Below are positions 42,324 to 50,097 of a stretch of 64,000 nucleotides of DNA, one piece after another (the stretch's first letter is position 1; each line of letters begins with the position of its first letter). This DNA comes from Planctomycetota bacterium. Lineage in GTDB: Bacteria; Planctomycetota; UBA8742; UBA2392. A program made the position numbers and the translations under genes. The stretch spans positions 1 to 64,000 of the forward strand of contig JAHBYA010000018.1 in the NCBI GenBank assembly GCA_019636195.1, read 5' to 3'. Under the pieces are notes generated by a model. It was given only the letters and a program-made list of their open reading frames with translations, was not told where the DNA came from and did no database searches.

Positions 42324-44954
42324 ATGCAGAGATCGCTCGTTGCTATCGCGGTACTGGCTGGCCTTGTGGCCTTCAGTTCATCTTTCAACAACGCGTCCTT
42401 GAGCCCACCCGCGACGCCCGCGCCGGCAATCCAGCAGGCTGATGCCCTGCCCGAGATTGCAGACCCATTGCCGGGCTTCGACCCCACGCGCATCCTGCTC
42501 GATATCGGGGGCGAAAACACCCAGCCTGAAACCATGCAGGGCCCCGGCATGCAGCCCCCCGGCTGGAAGCCGGAGCCGCCGCTGGACCTGACGGGCAAGA
42601 TGCCGGAGCCCGACAAGGTGCGCGAGGCGATTGTGAAGGCTGTCGAGTTCCTGCTCGACAGGCAGCAGGAAAACGGCGCGTGGGACGTTGAACTTACGGG
42701 CAGCCTGCTTTCCCAGACTGCTGACCAGGCGGTGGACGCGATCAGCGCCACCAGCCTTGCTGGCGTGGCCTTGCGCTATCACGTGAAGGTTGACCCGGTA
42801 CGGATTGAAGCGGCGCTCAAGCGCGGCGTGAACTTCGTGATTGACCGCGTGTACCGCGGCAAGCTGCCGCTGGGCGTGTGGTACGCAAACTGGCGCTACA
42901 CGCTGGGCCTGAAGTTCCTGCACGGCGAGTTCAAGGTCACCAAAGACGAAGAGCTGAAAAACGAGATTCGCGCTGTGGCGCGACGCATGATCAACGCCAT
43001 GCTGCGCCTGCAACTGCCGCAAGACAGCAACAAACTGCTGGAAAAGAAGCGCAAGGCGCGCATCTCAAGCCGCCACAAGAACAGCGGCCCAGCCGGGCTG
43101 GGCGTAGTTATGCGCCCGCCCACTGATTTGGACTATCGCGGCGGCGCGCCAATTGAGCGCATTTTTGAAGGCAGCAGCGCGCAGGCCTCCGGCCTGCAGG
43201 TCGGCGACCGCATCATTGAAGCGGAAGGCCTGCGCATCGAGAACGCGCTGGACTATTACCTGGAAGAAAGCCAGTGGCAGGGCGGCCAGAAGGTGCGCCT
43301 GAAGATCAAGCGCGACCGCGCCGAGTTCGTCCGCGACATCACGCTCAAGCCTACCTGGCCCGGCTACTTGGGCATCCAGCTCAGCCCGGGCATCGGCGAA
43401 GGGCCGATTGTCGAGAAGTTCCTGCCCTTCAGCGCCTGCCGCGACAAGCTGGAAATCGGCGACATCATCAGCGAAGTCGAAGGCAAAAAGATCACCCGGC
43501 TGGAAGAGTTCCGTGAGCACGAAAACGGCATCGTCCCGGGCAAGAAGATCAAGGTAAAGGTCCTGCGCGGCGAGAAAAAGCGCAGCACCAGCGTCACGCT
43601 GGAAGCCGCGGGCGCGCCGGAAGGCTGGTTCGGGTTTATCGTCAAGGAAGAAGACAAGGGCGACGACAACGGCGTCGTGGTGGATGGCATCCGCCCCGAC
43701 CTTTCCGCGGGCCGCATGGGCCTGAAGGACGACGACCGCGTAACCTGGATCGGCGATACGCCGATGCTGGGCTATGACCACTTCTTTGATTTCCTGGGCA
43801 CCGTTCCCGCCGGCAAGTCCTTCAAGGTCAAGTGGATCCGTGACGGCAACGCGATGGAGGGCGACTTGATCGCTGACGCGGTGCCGCAGCCCTTCAACCC
43901 GGGGTTCGGCGTAGGCATCAGCAACGACCGCAGCTTCCGCGCCATGGCCAACCGCGTGGACAAGGGCAGCCTTGCGGAAAAGAACGGCATGAAGGTCGGC
44001 GACATCTTCGTGGCGGTCAACGGCAACCGCGTCAACAACTTCTTTGAGTTCCGCGACGCGTACTACGACCTGACTGCCGGCGAAGAAGTGACCTGGACCG
44101 TGAGCCGCGGCGGCAAGGACGTGGACGTGAAGTACATTCTGCCGCGCTGGGAGCCGACCACCGGCGAAGAGGAAGGCGTTGAAGAAGGCGGCTGGGCCTA
44201 CTACCCCGAAATGGGCGAAGCCCCCAGCTTTGCAACGGCAGCGGCGCTGATCGTGATGCTGGAAGTCCAGAAGGACATCGACATCAAGGGCATGCGCACC
44301 ACGCTTAAGGGCCCGCTGAAGTCGGCCGCCAACCTGATCAACAACCTGCGCGAAAAGGACAGCGCCAACGGCGGCCAGGAAACCTACATCTACCGCGCCG
44401 GCTCGCGCGAGCACCGCAACAACCTCGGCATTGACATCCGCGGCTGCCAGGGCCGCAACGGCATCTGCGAACTGGCGCTGATGCGCTACGGTATGCGCAA
44501 GACCGGCGACATGAAGAAGATCATCGCCCAGTTCATTCGCCATCGCGACCAGTTGGACGCCGTGCGCCGCATGGAGTACTACTACAACCCGCGTATCGGC
44601 GGCAGCCCCCACAACCTTGAGCTGTGGTTCAATGCCGCCTACTACTGGCAGTTCAGCCACTACTGGACGCTGGTCGCCGCCAGAGAGTGCGGCAAGGGCG
44701 AGTTCAAGGACATGAACGAGATCTGCGTCAAGGCGCTGATGCTCACGCGCAATGACGACGGCACATGGCTGGGACACCCCAGCTTCGGCAAGCTGTGCGG
44801 CACATGCGAGGCACTGTGGACGCTGGGCGAAACCGAAGGCCCGTGGAAGGACGGCTACACACCCAAGACCCAGCCGGGCGACGTGGTCGATCCCAAGAAC
44901 CCGACCACGCAGGACAAAAAGGACAAGCCCAAGGAAGACGAAGAAATCGAGTAG
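42324..44954 (+). CDS. Exported protein with four PDZ domains inside a toroid (prenyltransferase/squalene-cyclase-like) fold
   Basis: The 876-residue protein has a signal peptide (about 1-22). The first toroid half (about 95-230) has VEFLLDRQQENGAWDV. Four PDZ domains in a row follow (nt about 43093-43350, 43360-43615, 43620-43885, 43900-44150). A second toroid half with YYPEMGEAPSFATAAALIVMLE and CQGRNGICELALMRYG comes next, then a Lys/Asp tail. No protease catalytic triad is present. The PDZs probably hold peptide ligands while the alpha-alpha toroid acts as scaffold or lyase. It is followed by a terminator. Confidence 0.8.
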   Translation: MQRSLVAIAVLAGLVAFSSSFNNASLSPPATPAPAIQQADALPEIADPLPGFDPTRILLDIGGENTQPETMQGPGMQPPGWKPEPPLDLTGKMPEPDKVREAIVKAVEFLLDRQQENGAWDVELTGSLLSQTADQAVDAISATSLAGVALRYHVKVDPVRIEAALKRGVNFVIDRVYRGKLPLGVWYANWRYTLGLKFLHGEFKVTKDEELKNEIRAVARRMINAMLRLQLPQDSNKLLEKKRKARISSRHKNSGPAGLGVVMRPPTDLDYRGGAPIERIFEGSSAQASGLQVGDRIIEAEGLRIENALDYYLEESQWQGGQKVRLKIKRDRAEFVRDITLKPTWPGYLGIQLSPGIGEGPIVEKFLPFSACRDKLEIGDIISEVEGKKITRLEEFREHENGIVPGKKIKVKVLRGEKKRSTSVTLEAAGAPEGWFGFIVKEEDKGDDNGVVVDGIRPDLSAGRMGLKDDDRVTWIGDTPMLGYDHFFDFLGTVPAGKSFKVKWIRDGNAMEGDLIADAVPQPFNPGFGVGISNDRSFRAMANRVDKGSLAEKNGMKVGDIFVAVNGNRVNNFFEFRDAYYDLTAGEEVTWTVSRGGKDVDVKYILPRWEPTTGEEEGVEEGGWAYYPEMGEAPSFATAAALIVMLEVQKDIDIKGMRTTLKGPLKSAANLINNLREKDSANGGQETYIYRAGSREHRNNLGIDIRGCQGRNGICELALMRYGMRKTGDMKKIIAQFIRHRDQLDAVRRMEYYYNPRIGGSPHNLELWFNAAYYWQFSHYWTLVAARECGKGEFKDMNEICVKALMLTRNDDGTWLGHPSFGKLCGTCEALWTLGETEGPWKDGYTPKTQPGDVVDPKNPTTQDKKDKPKEDEEIE

Positions 44955-44973
44955 TCCATTCGACCCGCCACCC

Positions 44974-44999
44974 AGGGGCCGCCAACAAGCGGCCCCTTT
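44974..44999 (+). terminator. Terminator after the PDZ protein gene
   Basis: A perfect 9-bp GC stem (44974-44982 with 44989-44997) with a CAACAA loop is followed by a short T-run. It ends 81 bp before the adaptor gene start. Confidence 0.7.
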
Positions 45000-45079
45000 C
45001 ATTGGCTACATTTCCCTTCCCCAATGCGCCTGCTTTGCGTAATGATGGGTACCCCATCTGGTGCGTTTGGAGACTTGCG

Positions 45080-46240
45080 ATGTTGCGTTCGTGTTTGCCC
45101 TTCATTGCGCTGCTGCTGGCTGCGGCGCCCCTGATTGCCCAAGGCGAAGACAAGACCCTTTCCGGCCGCCTGGAGGCCGCCCGCAGCACCGATGTGCGCG
45201 CTGACTTGCAGGCCTACGCCGGCGAGTTGCGCGTGAAGTGGACCGCGGCGCCCGGCCTTGCCGTGAAGGCCGGCGACAAACTTGCCGAGCTTGAGGCGCC
45301 CGAGTACGACGACGCGCTGGTGCGCGCCAGGGAAGGGCTGGTCGGCGCCGAGCTTGCGCTGGCTGGGCTCAAGGACGCCATGGCGCTTCACGACGCGGGC
45401 TTTCCGGAACAGTACACCGCCGCCCAGCGCCGTCTTGAGCGCGCCCGCGAAGAGCTGAAGTTCTTCAAGGATGTGGATCGCGCCCAGCAGGTCCGCAGCA
45501 ACGAGCTGAACCTCGAGAACAGCCGCAACAACATCGAGGACCAGGAAGAAGAACTGCGCCAGCTTGAGCGGCTGTACAAGGGCAACGACCTGGCCAAGGA
45601 AAGCCAGGACATCGTGCTCAACCGCAGCAAGCGCCGCCTGGCCCAGAGCAAAGAGCGGCACAAGATGTCGGAAGACCGGCACGAACGCTGGATCAAGGTT
45701 GAACTGCCGCGCCGCGAACAGGATATGGAAGCGGCAGTCAAGGCCGCCGAGCTTGATATGCAGCGCATGGACCAGCTGAAGGCCACCGGCAACGCCGAGC
45801 TGCGCTCAAGGCTGATCGGCGCCGAGCGCAGGCTCAGCGACGCCAAGCAGTACCTGGCAAAGCTTGAAGCCGACGCCGCCCAACTGATTTTGACCGCCCC
45901 GCACGACGGCTTTGTCGTCTGCGGCGGCGCGGCGGGCAACGACGGCGTCAGCACACCGCTCAAGGCCGGCGACAAGACCGGCAAGGGCCAGGTGATCGTT
46001 GCGGTCATTGACGCGTCAACACTGGTGCTGAACGTGCCCGTGCTGGCCAACGCCCGCGAAAAGTACCAGCCCGGCACCAAAGTCTCGGTCAAGTCCGACG
46101 ACCTGGGCGCAAACGCGGAAGGCACGGTCAAGGCCGTCGGCATGATCGTCAAGGACGGCAAAGTGACCGCACGCGTCGAAGTGGCGAACACAGACGGCAA
46201 GCTGCTGCCCGGCGCCAGGGCCGCCGTCTCGATCCCCTAG
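45080..46240 (+). CDS. HlyD/RND-type periplasmic adaptor protein
   Basis: The 386-residue protein has a signal peptide (1-21, ending IAQ), a lipoyl-like first half (LRVKWTAAPGLAVKAGDKLAELEAPEYD), a long coiled coil (about 95-265) and the second lipoyl half (ILTAPHDGFVVCGG). A beta-barrel domain (VLNVPVLANAREKYQPGTKVSV) completes it. This is the membrane-fusion-protein layout that links an inner-membrane pump to an outer channel. No pump gene is adjacent. ATG 45080 begins the signal peptide. The toroid lipoprotein gene starts nine bases after its stop. Confidence 0.82.
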   Translation: MLRSCLPFIALLLAAAPLIAQGEDKTLSGRLEAARSTDVRADLQAYAGELRVKWTAAPGLAVKAGDKLAELEAPEYDDALVRAREGLVGAELALAGLKDAMALHDAGFPEQYTAAQRRLERAREELKFFKDVDRAQQVRSNELNLENSRNNIEDQEEELRQLERLYKGNDLAKESQDIVLNRSKRRLAQSKERHKMSEDRHERWIKVELPRREQDMEAAVKAAELDMQRMDQLKATGNAELRSRLIGAERRLSDAKQYLAKLEADAAQLILTAPHDGFVVCGGAAGNDGVSTPLKAGDKTGKGQVIVAVIDASTLVLNVPVLANAREKYQPGTKVSVKSDDLGANAEGTVKAVGMIVKDGKVTARVEVANTDGKLLPGARAAVSIP

Positions 46241-46248
46241 GAGTCTCC

Positions 46249-47469
46249 GTGCGCAAACTTATGCCGATCATCGCGCTGGCCCTGCTGGTTGCCGCCTGCA
46301 CCAAGGCCGCCAACAACACGCCCGAGCAGAAGCCCACGCCCACGGCGGACCCCAAGGGGCCGGCCGCCGGGCAGTTCAAGTACCAGCCGCAACTCGATGC
46401 GGCTGTGCGGTGGATCATTGACAATCAAAAGCGCAGCGGTGACTGGGGCTACATGGAAGAACGCCCAGGCGATATCTACCTGGGCAGCATCAACAGTCTG
46501 CACGTTTGGGGCAACGCCAGCACCGCGCTGTGCCTGATGGGCCTGCTGATGCAGCCGCAAACCGCCGAGATCAACGCCGCCCTGCACAAGGGCTTTGAGT
46601 ACCTGATCGACGCGCCCGACACCCCGCGCGCGACCATGAACACCTTTTACAACGTGTGGTCGCACGCCTACATGATCCAGGCGCTCACGCGCGCCATGGC
46701 CGACGAGCGCTTTGCGGCCATCAAGCCGCGGCTGCGCAAACGCGCCGAGCACGAACTGCGCCGCCTGATGGATCACCAGAGCCTCGATGGCGGCTGGGGC
46801 TACTACGACTTTGACCACCGCAGCATCAACCCCAGCGGCGACTTAAGCACGCCGTTCACGACGGCGGCGGTGCTGGTCGCGCTGCATGAGGCTTTCCGCG
46901 CGGACCTGCGCATGCGCCGCGGCGAAACCAGCCCGGACGGCGATGGCCTGCGCGACCACAATGTGCAGATCGCGTTGGATTATGTGCAGCGCCACCGCAT
47001 CCCCAACGGCGCGTACTATTACAGCAGCGGGCATATGCACTACCCGCAGGGCAGCGCCAACCTGCCGCGCGGCAGCATGGGCCGCAGCCAGAGCGGCGAC
47101 AACGCGCTGTTTACATGGGGTCGCAAGGGCATCACCCAAGATGTGCTGAAGGCCCAGCTTGACTATTTTATGGGGCCCGAGCATGTGTTCATTGAAATCG
47201 GCCGCGGCCGCCAGTACCCGCACGAGGCTTGGTACGCGACCGCGCCGTACTACTACTATTTCGGCCACTACTATGCCGCCCGCAACGTGCTGGCGCTGCC
47301 CAAGGCCGACCAGTTCAAGTACGGCGACAAGCTCGGTGAACTGACCGTAGCGGGCCAGTACGACGACGGCAGCTTCTGGGACTATCCGCTGTACGGATAC
47401 CACAAGGCCTACGGCACCGGCTACGGCGTGCTGATCCTGAGCAAGGTCAAGCTGGCAATGCAGCCGTAG
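46249..47469 (+). CDS. Toroid-fold lipoprotein (prenyltransferase/squalene-cyclase-like repeats)
   Basis: The 406-residue protein has a lipobox ending LLVAAC (Cys at 17) and then repeated alpha-alpha toroid motifs: WIIDNQKRSGDWGY, LMDHQSLDGGWGYYDF and YDDGSFWDYPLYGYHKAYGTGY, with intervening helices. No DDXXD or other cyclase acid is apparent. It may be a binding or scaffold protein like the toroid halves of the PDZ protein two genes away. The start is a GTG with AGGAG upstream; the ATG at 46261 is an alternative. Confidence 0.75.
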   Translation: MRKLMPIIALALLVAACTKAANNTPEQKPTPTADPKGPAAGQFKYQPQLDAAVRWIIDNQKRSGDWGYMEERPGDIYLGSINSLHVWGNASTALCLMGLLMQPQTAEINAALHKGFEYLIDAPDTPRATMNTFYNVWSHAYMIQALTRAMADERFAAIKPRLRKRAEHELRRLMDHQSLDGGWGYYDFDHRSINPSGDLSTPFTTAAVLVALHEAFRADLRMRRGETSPDGDGLRDHNVQIALDYVQRHRIPNGAYYYSSGHMHYPQGSANLPRGSMGRSQSGDNALFTWGRKGITQDVLKAQLDYFMGPEHVFIEIGRGRQYPHEAWYATAPYYYYFGHYYAARNVLALPKADQFKYGDKLGELTVAGQYDDGSFWDYPLYGYHKAYGTGYGVLILSKVKLAMQP

Positions 47470-47475
47470 CGCCCG

Positions 47476-48246
47476 CTACTGCTTGAACTCGATGTCCTTG
47501 CGGCGGATGAAGTCGGTATCGAGCTTGAAGCGGTCGCCCAGGTACTCCTTGCGCACCACCGGGTCGCCCGCGATTTCGCGCGGCGGACCTTCCTTGATCA
47601 CTTGCCCGTCCACAATGATGTAGCTGCGGTCGGTCATCGGCAGCACTTCGCGCACATTGTGATCCGTCAGCAGGATCGCGATGCCCTTGCGCACAAGGCT
47701 GAGCACCAGGTCACGCAAGTCCTGGATTGCAATCGGGTCCACGCCCGCAAATGGCTCGTCGAGCAGGATCACCTTCGGATTGCCGATCAGCGTGCGCGCG
47801 ATTTCAAGGCGCCGCTTTTCGCCGCCGCTGCATGAACCCGCGGGATTGGTGCGCACCTTGTGCAAGCCGAACTCACTGAGCAATTCTTCCAGCCGGTTCT
47901 GGCGCTCAGGGCGCGACATGCTGGTGGTTTCAAGAATCGCCAGCAGGTTTTCCTCGACGCTCAGGCGCGCGAAGTAGGTGTCTTCCTGCGGCAGATAGCC
48001 CAAGCCGTGGCGCACGCGGCGGTGCATCGGCAGCGAAGTGACGTCCTTGCCGTTCAGCAGCACGCGGCCGCCGTCGGGCTTGTGCACGCCCATCAGCATC
48101 TTGAAGGTCGTGCTCTTGCCCGCGCCGTTGCGGCCCAGCAGGCCGACAATCTCGCCGGCATGAACCTCGACATTGATGCCGCGCACAACGCTGCGCCCCT
48201 TGAAGCGCTTGGTCAAACGATCGCCGGCAAGAACAGGGTCGGGCAT
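47476..48246 (-). CDS. lptB: LPS export ABC transporter ATP-binding protein LptB
   Basis: The 256-residue ATPase has Walker A GRNGAGKST, signature CSGGEKRRLEIARTL, Walker B VILLDEPFAGVDP and the LptB-typical EENLLAILE and LTDHNVREVL blocks. It powers lipopolysaccharide transport to the outer membrane with LptFG, implying an LPS-like outer membrane. LptFG and LptC are not nearby. ATG 48246 is preferred over upstream starts because the protein then aligns with family length. Confidence 0.93.
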   Translation of the reverse strand: MPDPVLAGDRLTKRFKGRSVVRGINVEVHAGEIVGLLGRNGAGKSTTFKMLMGVHKPDGGRVLLNGKDVTSLPMHRRVRHGLGYLPQEDTYFARLSVEENLLAILETTSMSRPERQNRLEELLSEFGLHKVRTNPAGSCSGGEKRRLEIARTLIGNPKVILLDEPFAGVDPIAIQDLRDLVLSLVRKGIAILLTDHNVREVLPMTDRSYIIVDGQVIKEGPPREIAGDPVVRKEYLGDRFKLDTDFIRRKDIEFKQ

Positions 48247-48266
48247 TGCGGCAATGGTATGAACCG

Positions 48267-48292
48267 CAATGACCAATTACCAATGACCAATT
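48267..48292. repeat. Tandem 12-bp direct repeat
   Basis: CAATGACCAATT occurs at 48267-48278 and again at 48281-48292, separated by 2 bp, in the gap before lptB. Two exact copies are present. Confidence 0.6.
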
Positions 48293-48307
48293 GGCACAGA
48301 TCGGCTG

Positions 48308-49276
48308 CTACTTGCGGCGGACCAGGCGGTCTTCGTCGATGCCGATGGCGGCGCGCAGGCCCTGTGTGTCCTGCAGCCAGCGGCGGCCATCCGAGTAATA
48401 GCCGGCTGTGGGCTTGATAGCCGCGTCGTGTTGCGCCCACCACTGGTTGAACTGGTGCATGTGCAGCTCGCGCAGATACTTCGCGAACATGCTGGCCAGC
48501 GCGATCGGCAGGTGCTGGCCTTCGCCTTTTTCCAGAAACGCGATGAACATGCGCGGCTGGCCCTGCACCTCAGGGATGCTTAGCTCATAGCTGCTGACGC
48601 GGTTGCTTTCGTGCAGCGTGGCCACCTGCGCTTCCGGAAACTGGTTCAGCAGCGCGCGCGCGTACTTTGTGCGGCCGCCCTGCCGGTCCACCACCACCGC
48701 CAGCCGGTTGTGCCGCTGCCAGAAGCGCCCCAGCACGCCGCCGATCAGCTCAAGCTCGGCGCGGGCCTTGCTCTTGACGCGCTTGAGCAGGGCATTGAAC
48801 TCGCCCTCCAGCAGCGCCGTCACGCCGATCCCAGCCAGTTTCACACCCGCTTCTTCAAGCGCGCGCTTGATCGGCTGCGCGCGCAGGCGCATGCGGACGG
48901 CGTCGGCTTCCACGGGGAACTTCGGCGGCTGGGCGTACCAGTCGTAGTCCTGCCAGCGGGCGGGGTCGCAAACGGCATCGCGGAAGGCCATGTAGTCGTC
49001 CAGCTCCACGCCCGCGACGTGGGCCCAGCACAGCACTTCTTCTTCCAGCGGCCTCAGCTTGCCCGAGGTGTAGATCTGCTTGCTGTCGCACACCACGGGG
49101 CCGTGCTTGCGCTGGCTGGGCTCGCGCCCCAGCTTCAGCGCATCCCACAGGTCCAGCTTCAGCAGCGCGTCGCCCGAAAGCGGTGCCGGCAGCTCAAAGG
49201 CCGCGTAGCCCAGCGTAAGCGGGCCCAGAATCGGGCCCAGGCCGGCTTCATCGATACCAAGGATCACCGGGTACAT
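48308..49276 (-). CDS. RNase HII-like protein with altered GRG motif
   Basis: The 322-residue protein has the RNase H2-type start GIDEAGLGPILGPL, where canonical RNase HII reads DEAGRGP, then DSK in VVCDSKQIY, VVVDRQGGRTKYARALL and SMFAKYLREL. These cover the acidic active-site order, but the Arg of GRG is Leu. It is also longer than typical RnhB (about 200) through an insert around 110-180. It probably cleaves RNA in RNA/DNA hybrids, perhaps with changed specificity, or has lost junction recognition. ATG 49276 starts the conserved part. Confidence 0.7.
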   Translation of the reverse strand: MYPVILGIDEAGLGPILGPLTLGYAAFELPAPLSGDALLKLDLWDALKLGREPSQRKHGPVVCDSKQIYTSGKLRPLEEEVLCWAHVAGVELDDYMAFRDAVCDPARWQDYDWYAQPPKFPVEADAVRMRLRAQPIKRALEEAGVKLAGIGVTALLEGEFNALLKRVKSKARAELELIGGVLGRFWQRHNRLAVVVDRQGGRTKYARALLNQFPEAQVATLHESNRVSSYELSIPEVQGQPRMFIAFLEKGEGQHLPIALASMFAKYLRELHMHQFNQWWAQHDAAIKPTAGYYSDGRRWLQDTQGLRAAIGIDEDRLVRRK

Positions 49277-49374
49277 GGCTGCGATGTACGCGCGCGGCTG
49301 GGCAAGGGCAAGCCATGACGGTTGAAAGTGGAAAGAACGCGACGGAGTGCGCGCGCTGAACCTGTGCCGGAACC

Positions 49375-50097
49375 CTAGTCCGTGTACTTGTTCCAACTGA
49401 CTACATCGTCGCCGCGGCCCCAGTCGTTGATGCCGTCTTCGCCGAAGCTCCACAGCACATAGTCGGACGGATAGTCGCCGGTCGTGGGGTGGCGCAGCTT
49501 TTCCTGTGCTTCGGTGGCTGTGATGCGCACTTGCTGGCCGCTGGCCAGCGTGATGGTCTGGTCAACGCGGCCCTGCCGCAGTTCAACGATGTTGATATAG
49601 ACCAGCGGGTTGCCCCACGGGTCAAGGATTTCAAACAGGTCGCGCGAGGTGCCTTCGGCCACGTCCAGCGCCGTCGGGCCCATGGCCGTTTCCATGACCA
49701 TGTCCAGGTCAAGGTTGCCGCGCCGCGCATCGTCGGCGAACAGCGGCACATCAAGGTAGGGTCCGCCTTCTTTGCGCGAGCGCAGCGCCAGCACCAGGCA
49801 CTCGATGCCTTCGTTGGTCTTGTTCGGCGCCATCAGCATCTGGTTGGGCGCCATCAGGTTGCCCAAGTCCTGCATGTTGCTGGGTGGCGCGGTGCCCCAG
49901 CGCGCCTTGTAGCTTTCAATGTTGGCCTGCAACGTCTTGATGGTGGCGGTGGCGCGGGCTTCTTCACTTTTGCTGAAGGCCCCGCTGAAGGCCACCACCA
50001 GCACGCTCATCAGCACGACAATGATGCCGATGACGATCATCAGCTCGATCAGCGTAAAGCCATGACGGCGCGCGCCTGCTGGTCGGCGTCGGGGCAT
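49375..50097 (-). CDS. Type II secretion/pilus pseudopilin (GspG-like)
   Basis: The 240-residue protein has a prepilin leader ending HG, cleaved before Phe14, with Glu18 at +5 and a hydrophobic helix of about 20 residues (FTLIELMIVIGIIVVLMSVLVV). A C-terminal domain with DPWGNPLVY, the common GspG calcium-loop region, follows. Prepilin peptidase and PilC/PilB genes are not in view. It is the last gene of the large minus-strand operon, overlapping the TPR gene. Confidence 0.9.
   Translation of the reverse strand: MPRRRPAGARRHGFTLIELMIVIGIIVVLMSVLVVAFSGAFSKSEEARATATIKTLQANIESYKARWGTAPPSNMQDLGNLMAPNQMLMAPNKTNEGIECLVLALRSRKEGGPYLDVPLFADDARRGNLDLDMVMETAMGPTALDVAEGTSRDLFEILDPWGNPLVYINIVELRQGRVDQTITLASGQQVRITATEAQEKLRHPTTGDYPSDYVLWSFGEDGINDWGRGDDVVSWNKYTD

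Noticed and set aside
43065..45002. 645-codon minus-strand frame opposite the PDZ protein gene.
   Set aside because: Low-complexity Leu/Ala/Val/His antisense product with no domain; the plus strand has a signal peptide and four PDZ domains.
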